A program made the position numbers and the translations under genes. Of a stretch of 64,000 bases of DNA, positions 19,399-28,295 are shown in pieces; positions within the stretch are counted from its first letter, which is position 1, and every line of letters begins with the position of its first letter. The notes below the pieces were generated by a model. The model was not told where the DNA came from. It was given only the letters and a program-made list of their open reading frames with translations, and ran no database searches. The stretch is from an uncultured Commensalibacter sp. (GTDB lineage Bacteria > Pseudomonadota > Alphaproteobacteria > Acetobacterales > Acetobacteraceae), in NCBI GenBank assembly GCA_946699565.1, contig CAMPDW010000004.1:1-64000 (forward strand). The letters are read 5' to 3'.

Positions 19399-21333
19399 TT
19401 AGCTAGATTTTTTGTCGTTGTGATTGACGTCTTCAAAATCAGCATCAACAATATCTTCTTCTGGTTTAGTAGAAGACCCTGCTTGATTAGTTGCCTCAGC
19501 TGCCGCACCTGCTGCTGCATTTGCATCATTAGTTGCTTTGTAAATCGTTTCACCGATTTTCATTAAAAGTTGTGAAAGTTTTTCTGTCGCTGTTTTCAAA
19601 GCTTCTAAATCATCACCATCTTTTTTACTTTTAACATCTGCCAAAGTTGCTTCAATGTCAGATTTAGTTGAAGCGTCAATTTTATCGCCATGCTCTTGAA
19701 GATTTTTTTCAACCTGTGCAATCATCATGTCAGCCTGATTTCTGCTTTCAACCATTTCTTTTTTCTGTTTATCAGCTTCAGCATTTGCCTCAGCATCTTT
19801 AACCATTTTCTCAATATCAGAATCTGATAAACCGCCAGAGGCTTGGATACGAATTTGTTGTTCTTTACCAGTTGCTTTATCTTTAGCGGAAACAGAAACT
19901 ATACCGTTTGCATCAATATCAAATGTAACTTCAATTTGTGGAACACCACGGGGTGCAGGAGCAATTCCTGTTAAATCAAAATTACCAAGCAATTTATTAT
20001 CTGCAGCCATTTCACGTTCACCTTGGTAAACTTTAATGGTAACAGCATTTTGATTATCTTCTGCAGTAGAGAAAGTTTGACTTTTCTTTGTAGGAATGGT
20101 TGTGTTTCTATCGATTAAACGTGTAAAGACACCTCCTAATGTTTCAATACCCAAAGATAATGGGGTAACATCAAGTAGTAGAACATCTTTAACATCACCT
20201 TTAAGAACCGCACCTTGAATAGCAGCACCAATCGCAACAACTTCATCAGGGTTAACATTACGAGCAGGTTCTTTACCAAAGAAGTCTTTAACAACTTCGA
20301 TAACTTTTGGCATACGGGTCATGCCGCCGACTAAAATAACCTCATCAATATTATTTGCTGATAAACCAGCATCTTTAATTGCTGCTTTACAAGGTTCTAA
20401 AGTTTTAGTGATTAAATCATCAACTAAGCTTTCCAGTTTTGCACGGCTTAATTTAATAACCAAATGTTTTGGACCTGAAGCATCAGCAGTAATAAATGGA
20501 AGGTTAATTTCTGTTTCTTTTGAAGAAGAAAGCTCAATTTTTGCTTTTTCAGCAGCTTCTTTCAGACGTTGTAATGCGAGTTTATCGCTGCGAAGATCAA
20601 TACCTTGTTCTTTTTTAAATTCATCAGCTAAGAAATCAATAATACGTGCATCAAAATCTTCACCACCTAAGAATGTATCGCCGTTTGTTGATTTAACCTC
20701 GATTACACCGTCAGAAATTTCTAGAACAGAAATATCAAAAGTACCACCACCCAAGTCATAAACTGCAATGGTGCCGCTATTTTTCTTTTCAAGACCGTAA
20801 GCCAAAGCGGCAGCTGTTGGTTCGTTAATAATACGTAGAACATCAAGCCCCGCAATTTTACCAGCATCTTTAGTTGCTTGACGTTGTGCATCATTAAAAT
20901 AAGCGGGAACTGTGATAACAGCTTGGGTTACTTTTTCACCTAAATAAGCTTCTGCTGTCTCTTTCATTTTCCCAAGGATAAAAGCAGAAATCTGAGATGG
21001 AGCATATTTTTTGCTACGCGCTTCAACCCAAGCGTCGCCATTGTCCCCTTTTACGATTGAATAAGGAACTAAACCTTTGTCACGATTAACAGTTGGGTCG
21101 TCATAACGTCGACCAATTAAACGCTTTACAGCATAAAATGTGTTGGTTGGATTTGTAACAGCTTGTCTTTTGGCAGATTGACCGACCAACATTTCATCGT
21201 TTTCGGTAAAGGCAACCATTGAAGGTGTAGTGCGTGCACCTTCACTGTTTTCAATAACTTTGGTTTCATTCCCTTCACGGATAGCAACACAAGAGTTGGT
21301 TGTTCCAAGATCAATACCAATTACTTTAGTCAT
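19399..21333 (-). CDS. dnaK: Chaperone DnaK (Hsp70)
   Basis: ATP-dependent Hsp70 chaperone. The N-terminal ATPase domain shows [13 protein letters not shown] (4-16), [30 protein letters not shown] and [15 protein letters not shown]. The linker [19 protein letters not shown] leads into the substrate-binding domain, and the helical lid ends in an Ala/Thr-rich tail finishing [16 protein letters not shown]. Its length of 644 residues is standard. It lies 227 bp downstream of grpE with a candidate heat-shock promoter in that gap. The start is supported by AGGAGATAAA before the ATG. Confidence 0.99.
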   Translation of the reverse strand: MTKVIGIDLGTTNSCVAIREGNETKVIENSEGARTTPSMVAFTENDEMLVGQSAKRQAVTNPTNTFYAVKRLIGRRYDDPTVNRDKGLVPYSIVKGDNGDAWVEARSKKYAPSQISAFILGKMKETAEAYLGEKVTQAVITVPAYFNDAQRQATKDAGKIAGLDVLRIINEPTAAALAYGLEKKNSGTIAVYDLGGGTFDISVLEISDGVIEVKSTNGDTFLGGEDFDARIIDFLADEFKKEQGIDLRSDKLALQRLKEAAEKAKIELSSSKETEINLPFITADASGPKHLVIKLSRAKLESLVDDLITKTLEPCKAAIKDAGLSANNIDEVILVGGMTRMPKVIEVVKDFFGKEPARNVNPDEVVAIGAAIQGAVLKGDVKDVLLLDVTPLSLGIETLGGVFTRLIDRNTTIPTKKSQTFSTAEDNQNAVTIKVYQGEREMAADNKLLGNFDLTGIAPAPRGVPQIEVTFDIDANGIVSVSAKDKATGKEQQIRIQASGGLSDSDIEKMVKDAEANAEADKQKKEMVESRNQADMMIAQVEKNLQEHGDKIDASTKSDIEATLADVKSKKDGDDLEALKTATEKLSQLLMKIGETIYKATNDANAAAGAAAEATNQAGSSTKPEEDIVDADFEDVNHNDKKSS

Positions 21334-21454
21334 ATTTTATCTCCTAAATAGCAACCTTTATAAGACCCGAAGCGCCTTTTAAAAGCCCTTTTAAAATTCT
21401 TAATTATCATATTAACCCCCAAAAAATGGCGAGGTTATAATAATTTTAACCTTA

Positions 21455-21483
21455 ATATATGTTTCTTTTATAGAATCTTCAAG
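21455..21483 (-). promoter_or_regulatory. Candidate RpoH (sigma-32) promoter for dnaK
   Basis: On the minus strand CTTG (complement of 21480-21483), an 18-base spacer and CATATAT (complement of 21455-21461) resemble the alphaproteobacterial heat-shock promoter CTTG-N17-CYTATNT. It lies about 120 bp before the dnaK start. The match is imperfect in this AT-rich background. Confidence 0.4.
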
Positions 21484-21560
21484 AAACATCTTGAACAATT
21501 TAAGTATACATTCTTGCTTATAAAAAGTCAGCTATTTTATTTGATTATTTAACATTTGTA

Positions 21561-22187
21561 TCATGAATTTTCTGATTTTTTGGCAACCACGACCATCGCT
21601 GGTTTTAATAAGCGATCATTAAGGGTCCAAGTCGGAGTCCAGCTTTGAATAATTGTTCCTTGAGGATGTTCTTCAGAGGGTTGTTCTGCCATAGCCTGAT
21701 GTTTGTTTGCATCAAAAGGGTTACCCGTTGGGTCTTCACATTTTATACCGTTTTTTTCAAGAATTTTGAGGAAAGAACGTTCAGTACTTTCAAAACCTTC
21801 GCGCATTTTTGTGATCATAGGGTCTTCGTTTTCAGATGGTTTTGGTAAGCTATCTACACCTCGGCGTAAATTTTCGGCTGCTTCTACAATATCACGTGCA
21901 AATTTTTGAATAGTGTATAAACGCGTATCTTCCAGTTCTTTTTTATGACGGTTACGTAGATTTTGATTTTCGGCTTCTGAACGCATCCATTGATCTTTCA
22001 TGGCTTGAAGTTCAGCTTTTAACTTTTCAATTTCACTATTTTGATTTGTAGAAGAATCTGGAGATTCTTGATTGTTTTCTTCTTGGGTAAAAATAGTTTC
22101 ATGACCTTGTGAATCTTGCTCCTGTTCAGGAAGAGGATTGTTGTCAGGATTAATGTGTAAGTTTTCTTCTTTTGTCATCATAACCAA
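21561..22187 (-). CDS. grpE: Nucleotide exchange factor GrpE
   Basis: Exchange factor for DnaK. A charged, disordered N-terminal part is followed by the coiled-coil region (IEKLKAELQAMKDQWMRSEA then ENQNLRNRHKKELED) and the C-terminal beta domain with NPFDANKHQAM and GTIIQSWTPTWTLNDRLLKPA, which matches the GrpE signature. The length of 208 residues is normal. It is the first gene of the chaperone cluster, in the same direction as dnaK. No CIRCE element (TTAGCACTC-N9-GAGTGCTAA) is seen upstream, and hrcA is not next to it. Confidence 0.96.
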   Translation of the reverse strand: MVMMTKEENLHINPDNNPLPEQEQDSQGHETIFTQEENNQESPDSSTNQNSEIEKLKAELQAMKDQWMRSEAENQNLRNRHKKELEDTRLYTIQKFARDIVEAAENLRRGVDSLPKPSENEDPMITKMREGFESTERSFLKILEKNGIKCEDPTGNPFDANKHQAMAEQPSEEHPQGTIIQSWTPTWTLNDRLLKPAMVVVAKKSENS

Positions 22188-22428
22188 TTTGTTTGTTTAT
22201 TATTAAGGGGTAAAAATATCATGTTTTATTGATAATTTTACAAAATTAAGGTGAATCTATTTTAGTAAAAAATTCAAAATATACAAGAAATTCAAGTGAA
22301 ATGAATTAAATAATGTGAAAGAAAATAATCTTTGGAATTGATTTTCTTTCTTATTTTCTATTTAACCTTATTTAATATATTTTACCAATTTTATATTTTA
22401 TTTTTAATAAAATTAACGGAGTATCAGT

Positions 22429-23139
22429 ATGGAAGCAGGAAAATATGTTATAGCCTTGGTAGATGATGACCGTAATATTTTAACATCTGTATTTATGATG
22501 TTGGAAGCGGATGGATTTGTTGTTCAAACCTACACAGATGGTGAAAGTGCATTACAAGGTCTTTTATCCCGTCCTGTTGACCTAGTTGTTTTAGATATTA
22601 AAATGCCACGTATGGATGGAATAGAATTATTACAAAGATTACGTAATCGTTCACAAATGCCTGTGATCATTTTATCTTCCAAAGATGAAGAAATTGATCA
22701 GCTTATGGGTTTGCGACTTGGTGCAGATGATTATATTACGAAACCTTTTTCGCAACGGTTACTTTTAGAGCGGATTCGTGCTTTATTAAGACGACATGAA
22801 GTTAATAAAATTGATAATGATGCTGGTGCTAATAGTGGATTAGTAGTCAGGGGAGCTTTAACTTTAGATGATATGCGGCATCAATGTCGATGGCATGATC
22901 AAGATATTCAATTAACGGTGACGGAATTTTTATTGACAAAAGCTTTGGCAACACGACCTGGATTGGTAAAATCTCGTGATCAGCTGATTGATGCGGCTTA
23001 TGGTGAAAATATTTATGTTGATGATAGAACAATAGACAGTCATATTAAGCGTATTCGGAAAAAATTTCGTCAGGTTGATCCCGAATTTAGTAAAATAGAA
23101 ACATTATATGGTATTGGATATCGTTACAAAGAAGATTAG
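22429..23139 (+). CDS. chvI: Two-component response regulator ChvI
   Basis: OmpR/PhoB-class transcription factor. The receiver domain has DDD at the acidic pocket (12-14), the phosphorylated Asp56 in [12 protein letters not shown], and Lys106 in DDYITKPF. The C-terminal winged helix contains [17 protein letters not shown] and the [14 protein letters not shown] recognition region. Alphaproteobacterial ChvI controls acid and envelope stress responses and host-associated gene sets. Its 3' end overlaps the histidine kinase gene by 32 bp, so the two are translated together. Confidence 0.93.
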   Translation: MEAGKYVIALVDDDRNILTSVFMMLEADGFVVQTYTDGESALQGLLSRPVDLVVLDIKMPRMDGIELLQRLRNRSQMPVIILSSKDEEIDQLMGLRLGADDYITKPFSQRLLLERIRALLRRHEVNKIDNDAGANSGLVVRGALTLDDMRHQCRWHDQDIQLTVTEFLLTKALATRPGLVKSRDQLIDAAYGENIYVDDRTIDSHIKRIRKKFRQVDPEFSKIETLYGIGYRYKED

Positions 23140-24943
23140 AAAAATCTGTCGGTTGGTTTTTCTATTTCATCGACAACATCGCTTGGAAGATAAAAGGTTT
23201 AAAAAACGTTTTTTTTCTCCTTTAATGAAAAGAATTTTGCTGGTTAATACTTTACCTTTAGTAGTATTGGTTGTCACACTTCTTTATTTAAACCAATTTC
23301 AAAATAGTTTACTGGAAACACAAGTTAGTGTTTTGCGCGAACAAGCAAAAATCTACGCTGGAGCATTAAGTCATAGTGCTATTAAAAAAATAAAGGATGA
23401 TATTTTTTTCAGATCCTTAGATTTTTATGCTCTTATTCCTGAACAGAATAAAAATCAGTCTTTATCAGTAGAGTTGGCACGTCCTTTATTATTAAGCTTG
23501 ACGAACCCAAGTCCACGTGTTCATGCACGAGTTTATGCTGTAAATGGTCAACTGGTGGCTGACAGTCAAAAGGAAAAAAAAGAATTTTATAATATTAATA
23601 ATAATCGTGCGAAAAATTCGATTCTTTTACGGGAAGATCCAAAATTAAAAAATTCCATTTCATTGGGTAATGAAAAAGACAAAATTAATTTTATAAATTA
23701 CGATGGTGTTTTAGAACAAATTTATGATCATCTTTTAAGTTGGTTTCCTTATATAAACACAAGACGAATAGAATTTCTTGAAATGGGGGATGATCCTGAT
23801 AATGTTCCTTATAATGATCAAGTTTTTAAATTGCATGACCTGTCAAATGGTTATGAGTCGCCACCTTATATTCGAAGAACAGCAGATTATCGTTTATTAA
23901 TTACTGTATCTGAGCCTATTTTACATCAAGGGGAGCTTGTTGGTATTATTCAGCTTACAAGAGAAGCTCAAGATATTGATCGTGCATTATTTTCAGTACG
24001 AGCATCGATACTGACATTATTTTTAATCGCTTTGGCAATTACTGTATTATTATCTTGGTATTTATCTTTAACGATTGCTAAACCTTTATTAAGTCTTGCG
24101 TATTCTGCTTATAAAATTCATAAATCCTCTGGACGAAATAGCAACGTTCCAGATATTTTATTAACTCGAAAAGATGTTATTGGTGATTTAGCACGGGCAA
24201 TTCAAGATAGTGCAAGAGAGTTATGGGCGAAAATGGATGCTATTGAACGTTTTGCTGCTGATGTAAGTCATGAACTTAAAAACCCTTTATCTTCTATTCG
24301 TTCTGCTATTGAGCTATTGCCACGAATTAAAGATGACCAGCATCGTCAACAATTATTATTTATTATAACAGATGATGTAAAACGTCTTGACCGTTTGATT
24401 ACCGATATTGCTAATTCAAGTCGTATTGAAGCAGAAATGTCAAGGGTGACTCCTACACCTGTTGCTGTGGCACCGATTTTTCGATTGCTTGCAGATATCA
24501 ATATGGCAACAAAAAAGGAAAATGAACCTTATATTATTGTTGATATGAAAAATGATAATCCTAAGCGACCTTTATCTGTTATGGCTATAGAAGATCGTTT
24601 GGTTCAGGTTTTACGTAATTTAATAGGAAATGCATCTTCTTTTTCGCCGTTAAATGGTAAAATTATTCTGTCTGCTGTTCCTGTTAAGGATCAAGTAGAA
24701 ATTATTGTTAGTGATGAAGGTCCTGGTATTCCTGAAAATAAACTTAACAATATTTTCGAACGTTTTTATACAGAACGTCCGCAAGGAGAAAATTTTGGTC
24801 AGCATTCAGGGCTTGGATTATCGATTTGTCGTCAAATCGTAATTGCATTGAAAGGAACTATTCGCGCGTATAACCGTTATGATGCTGATGGAAAGGTTGT
24901 TGGAGCTTCTTTTGTTGTTACGTTACCTAATTCAACAAAATAA
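23108..24943 (+). CDS. chvG: Sensor histidine kinase ChvG
   Basis: Membrane sensor that phosphorylates ChvI. Transmembrane segments lie at about 41-60 and 300-322 and flank a periplasmic sensor region of about 240 residues. A HAMP-like linker follows, then the dimerisation helix [19 protein letters not shown] with phospho-His388, then the ATPase domain with [18 protein letters not shown] and the G2 box [10 protein letters not shown]. The annotated start overlaps chvI; a later start such as ATG 23225 just before the first membrane segment would also give a working protein. In many alphaproteobacteria hprK and PTS genes follow chvG. Here a 359-bp gap and a porin gene follow. Confidence 0.92.
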   Translation: MVLDIVTKKIRKICRLVFLFHRQHRLEDKRFKKRFFSPLMKRILLVNTLPLVVLVVTLLYLNQFQNSLLETQVSVLREQAKIYAGALSHSAIKKIKDDIFFRSLDFYALIPEQNKNQSLSVELARPLLLSLTNPSPRVHARVYAVNGQLVADSQKEKKEFYNINNNRAKNSILLREDPKLKNSISLGNEKDKINFINYDGVLEQIYDHLLSWFPYINTRRIEFLEMGDDPDNVPYNDQVFKLHDLSNGYESPPYIRRTADYRLLITVSEPILHQGELVGIIQLTREAQDIDRALFSVRASILTLFLIALAITVLLSWYLSLTIAKPLLSLAYSAYKIHKSSGRNSNVPDILLTRKDVIGDLARAIQDSARELWAKMDAIERFAADVSHELKNPLSSIRSAIELLPRIKDDQHRQQLLFIITDDVKRLDRLITDIANSSRIEAEMSRVTPTPVAVAPIFRLLADINMATKKENEPYIIVDMKNDNPKRPLSVMAIEDRLVQVLRNLIGNASSFSPLNGKIILSAVPVKDQVEIIVSDEGPGIPENKLNNIFERFYTERPQGENFGQHSGLGLSICRQIVIALKGTIRAYNRYDADGKVVGASFVVTLPNSTK

Positions 24944-25302
24944 TTAATAACAATGAATATGTAGTGTTTAAAAGATAACAAAGTCGATTCGTATGAGAAT
25001 TTTGTAAACTATATATTTATTTGTAATATATGTATTTTAAATATATCTATTCACTTAATATGTATTTAAAATACATATTAAGTGAATCTTTTATTAATTT
25101 ATTAAGGTTTCCCTTTATTTATTTCGTAATTCTTATTATTCAAGATAAAAATATTTGTTGTTATTTGGTCACATTGTGTTTTGTTTAACAAAATATCAGG
25201 AAAAAGCTGTTGCTTGGTCAGATTTATAATCTTAATAGAAAGGTATATTTAACTAATTAATTTGATCTTAATCTTTACTTTGGTCAGTAAGGCATTACCA
25301 CA
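24944..25302. other. Intergenic region between chvG and the OmpW-type gene
   Basis: A 359-bp AT-rich gap without an open frame of note. It holds the perfect palindrome listed separately at 25049-25087 and presumably the porin promoter. I could not fix a single convincing -35/-10 pair. Confidence 0.6.
25049..25087. repeat. Perfect 19-bp inverted repeat
   Basis: The arms ATTCACTTAATATGTATTT (25049-25067) and AAATACATATTAAGTGAAT (25069-25087) are exact reverse complements around a single A. No run of T follows on either side that would make it a classical terminator. It could be a protein-binding palindrome, a cruciform, or the 3' end structure of the chvG message. Confidence 0.85.
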
Positions 25303-26175
25303 ATGAAAAAATCATTCAGTCGTATTCTTACTTGTGCATTTTTGTTAACTCCTGTTGCTGGATATGCACAACAAAATTATGCTGCTCCTAATTTAGTCTC
25401 AACAACGAATTCAGCTGTAGCACCAGCCTCTAATACAGTTGCACCTGCAACAACAATTCCAATGAAAAGAGAAGAAATTTGGGCATCTGGTTGGAGTGGA
25501 AAAGTTCAATATCGTGAAGTTCCAATGTATGCTCCACCTAAAAAACCAAAACCTCATTGTGGTTTGTTTAAAACTTGTCCAGGGGTAACTAAAATTGGTT
25601 TGGGTAAAGGTGATTTTATCATCAGATTAAGTGCACTTGGTGTTATTACCAATAACACAAGTTCAAAAGTTAAAGCTTTGGGACCTCATGCTCATATTAA
25701 TACAACCAATCAGGTTATGCCTGAATTAAGCTTTGATTATTTTGTAACTGATAATCTTTCATTTGAATTAATTGCCGCAAGCTCACGTCACGAAATTAAA
25801 GCACAGGGTACTGTTCTTGGTAAAGTTGATGTTGGTAGTGCTTGGATTCTGCCACCAACGTTAACGGCACAATGGCATTTCCGTCCTCATAAAGCATTTA
25901 ATCCTTATGTAGGTGTTGGCTTAACAGTTGCTTTCTGGCATAATCTTTCTCCTGCTGGTGGTGCTGTTCAAAAATTTGGTCTTGAAACCTCAGTTGGACC
26001 ATCTTTCGATTTTGGATTTGATTACCAACTTGTTGGAAATTGGTTCTATAATGTTGATGTAAAACAAATGATTTTACATCAACGTGCTCATATTGGTGAC
26101 AGTCCAGCAAGAATTGATGCTCGTACTTCATTAAATCCAACAGTTGTAAGTACGGGTATTGGTTATCGCTTTTAA
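25303..26175 (+). CDS. ompW: OmpW-family outer membrane protein with an N-terminal linker
   Basis: Predicted small beta-barrel porin for hydrophobic or small solutes. A signal peptide ends at about residue 22 (VAGYAQQ). Residues about 23-97 form an Ala/Thr/Pro-rich linker including YAPPKKPKPHCG and a Cys pair, HCGLFKTC. The OmpW barrel runs from about residue 98 (GKGDFIIRLSALGV) through MPELSFDYFVTDNLSFEL and PYVGVGLTVAFW to a C-terminal aromatic, GIGYRF. The length of 290 residues exceeds the usual about 210 because of the linker. It is followed 18 bases later by hemN, though a shared transcript is uncertain. Confidence 0.88.
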   Translation: MKKSFSRILTCAFLLTPVAGYAQQNYAAPNLVSTTNSAVAPASNTVAPATTIPMKREEIWASGWSGKVQYREVPMYAPPKKPKPHCGLFKTCPGVTKIGLGKGDFIIRLSALGVITNNTSSKVKALGPHAHINTTNQVMPELSFDYFVTDNLSFELIAASSRHEIKAQGTVLGKVDVGSAWILPPTLTAQWHFRPHKAFNPYVGVGLTVAFWHNLSPAGGAVQKFGLETSVGPSFDFGFDYQLVGNWFYNVDVKQMILHQRAHIGDSPARIDARTSLNPTVVSTGIGYRF

Positions 26176-26193
26176 TTAATTGCGGAGATTGGT

Positions 26194-27558
26194 ATGAAAC
26201 GGAAAGTTTCCTTGAACCGTCTTGCGCGGTATGAAGGAAACGTGCCGCGTTATACAAGCTATCCAACAGCGGTTCAATTTGATAATAATGTTGGATTTAG
26301 AGCTTATAAACAATGGTTACAGGCTTTTCCACAGGATGAGCCTGTTTCTTTGTATATACATGTTCCGTTTTGTGATGAATTATGTAAGTTTTGTGCTTGT
26401 AATACACAAGTTGTACACCAAGCGAATGTAAGAATTGTTTATGGTGATTTTCTTTGTGAAGAATTAAGACGATTGGCTGTATTGTTAAAAACACGTCGTC
26501 AAGTCAATTTTATTCATTTTGGTGGTGGAACACCAACAACATTACCGATTGAAGCGATGAAAAAGGTAATGTCAGCAATACGAACATTATTTTTAATTCA
26601 AGATTGTGCTGATATTTCAATAGAACTTGACCCAAGACATATTTCTAAAGATTATCTTGATTTATTATCGCTTTTGGGTGTTACACGTGTTAGTATCGGA
26701 GTACAGGATATTGCGCCTGAGGTACAAAGGGCTTGTGGTCGTATTCAAAATTTTGAATTAATTGCTGATTGTATCGAGCGTGTAAGACAGAAAAATATAA
26801 AATCAGTTAATTGTGACTTAATTTATGGACTGCCTAACCAAACTGCTGTAAGTGTAAGGAATACGATCAAAGCGATTGCAACGTTGAAACCAGATCGTTT
26901 GGCCGTTTTTGGTTATGCTCACGTGCCATGGAAATTTAAACGACAAACATTGTTAGAAGGTGAAGTTCTTCCTAATCCAGCTGAACGTTTTGAACAAAGA
27001 CAAATTATTGATGATGTTTTAAAACATGAAGGTTATCATGTTATAGGGTTTGATCATTATGCTTTACCACATGATTCAATGAGTAAAGCAGTATCCCATC
27101 ATACTTTACATCGTAACTTTCAAGGTTATACGGTTGATAATGCTAAAGCTTTATTGGGTGTGGGTGCTTCATCTATTTCTATTTTGCCGCAAGGAATTGT
27201 TCAAAATCAACCTTCTTCTTTGGCTTATCAAAAAATAATGCAAAAGCCTGATATTTTGCCAATTGCAAGAGGAGTTGAACGTACTGTTGAAGATTTATTT
27301 CGGTGGGAGATAATCGAGCGGTTAATGTGTGATTTACAGATTGATTTACAGAAAGTGATTAATCAATATAAACAAGAGCCGTCTTTACTAGGCGAGTTTC
27401 AAGAAAAATTACGTCCATTTGAAGAGGATGGTATGATTATCATTCATAATTATGTAGTTAAGGTTACAGAAAAGGGGCGTCCTTTTTTAAGGAATATTGC
27501 TGTGATTTTTGATGTTTATTATCGTGTAGCTCCCCACCGTCATGCACAGGCGATATAA
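26194..27558 (+). CDS. hemN: Oxygen-independent coproporphyrinogen III oxidase
   Basis: Radical SAM enzyme that makes protoporphyrinogen IX without oxygen in heme synthesis. The iron-sulfur motif is HVPFCDELCKFC with Cys60, Cys64 and Cys67 (CX3CX2C). NVPRYTSYPTA, HFGGGTPTTLP and the SAM-site segment SIELDPRH are also classic. Its 454 residues fit genuine HemN rather than the shorter HemW. It lies 18 bases after the OmpW gene and 11 bases before a 2OG oxygenase gene, so it may be co-transcribed with the latter. Confidence 0.96.
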   Translation: MKRKVSLNRLARYEGNVPRYTSYPTAVQFDNNVGFRAYKQWLQAFPQDEPVSLYIHVPFCDELCKFCACNTQVVHQANVRIVYGDFLCEELRRLAVLLKTRRQVNFIHFGGGTPTTLPIEAMKKVMSAIRTLFLIQDCADISIELDPRHISKDYLDLLSLLGVTRVSIGVQDIAPEVQRACGRIQNFELIADCIERVRQKNIKSVNCDLIYGLPNQTAVSVRNTIKAIATLKPDRLAVFGYAHVPWKFKRQTLLEGEVLPNPAERFEQRQIIDDVLKHEGYHVIGFDHYALPHDSMSKAVSHHTLHRNFQGYTVDNAKALLGVGASSISILPQGIVQNQPSSLAYQKIMQKPDILPIARGVERTVEDLFRWEIIERLMCDLQIDLQKVINQYKQEPSLLGEFQEKLRPFEEDGMIIIHNYVVKVTEKGRPFLRNIAVIFDVYYRVAPHRHAQAI

Positions 27559-27569
27559 GGGAAAAAATT

Positions 27570-28226
27570 ATGTTACTTTCAGAAGAAATTCAACAAATTA
27601 AACAAGGTATTAAACATGTAATTGATCATGCTACTTATCATGTTTCTCCGTATTCTTACTGGACGATGATGGAAGTGCTTCCACCTTATATTTATAATTC
27701 TTTATTAAAATGGATGCCAGATTTAAATGCGATTGCTGGTGATGTTCATGGAAAAAGAGAGAATCATAATAAAGATCGTGTTTTCGTAACTCCTCAAAAA
27801 CAAAAGGAAGATCAAGGATGTGCTGTTTTAGCCCAAGTTTTTGAATCTAAAGAGATTCGTTCTGCTTTTTCCCATCTAACGGGCAGTGATTTATCAGATA
27901 CTTGGTTAAGGCTTGAATTATGTCTTGATACAGATGGTTTTTGGCTTGAATCTCATACTGATATTGGTGCAAAAAAGCTTACTTTTTTAATTTCTTTATC
28001 AACGACAAAAGGCGCTGAAGAATGGGGTACTGATATTATGAACGAAGCAGGTCAATCTTTGAAAAGAAGTTCAGGTATTTTTAATTCTGCTTTTTTATTT
28101 ATTCCTGCAAAAGATACCTGGCATGGTTTTGAAAAACGTCCTATTAAAGGTGTGCGTCGTACGTTGATTTTAAATTATGTTGATAAAAGTTGGCGTGCAA
28201 AACATGAATTGGCCTTTCCATCTTAA
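27570..28226 (+). CDS. 2-oxoglutarate/Fe(II)-dependent oxygenase-like protein
   Basis: A 218-residue soluble protein with the facial triad of 2OG-Fe(II) oxygenases: ESHTDIGAKKLTFLISLS gives His129 and Asp131, DTWHGF gives His185, and Arg196-Arg197 in KGVRRTLILNYV would hold 2-oxoglutarate. Its substrate is unknown; related bacterial proteins are annotated as prolyl hydroxylase-like or as sugar-cluster oxygenases. It starts 11 bases after hemN, and the pairing of an oxygen-independent heme enzyme with an oxygen-using enzyme is notable. A small AT-rich hairpin (AGAAAAT/ATTTTCT at 28231-28246) follows. Confidence 0.75.
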   Translation: MLLSEEIQQIKQGIKHVIDHATYHVSPYSYWTMMEVLPPYIYNSLLKWMPDLNAIAGDVHGKRENHNKDRVFVTPQKQKEDQGCAVLAQVFESKEIRSAFSHLTGSDLSDTWLRLELCLDTDGFWLESHTDIGAKKLTFLISLSTTKGAEEWGTDIMNEAGQSLKRSSGIFNSAFLFIPAKDTWHGFEKRPIKGVRRTLILNYVDKSWRAKHELAFPS

Positions 28227-28295
28227 AAAGAGAAAATTGATTTTCTAAAAATCAAAGATATAAATATTGTAAATACGTAGGAAGATTAAAACATT

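Noticed and set aside
20321-20761. 146-codon plus-strand frame inside dnaK
   Set aside because: Antisense to the conserved ATPase domain of dnaK; its openness follows from the codon pattern of dnaK.
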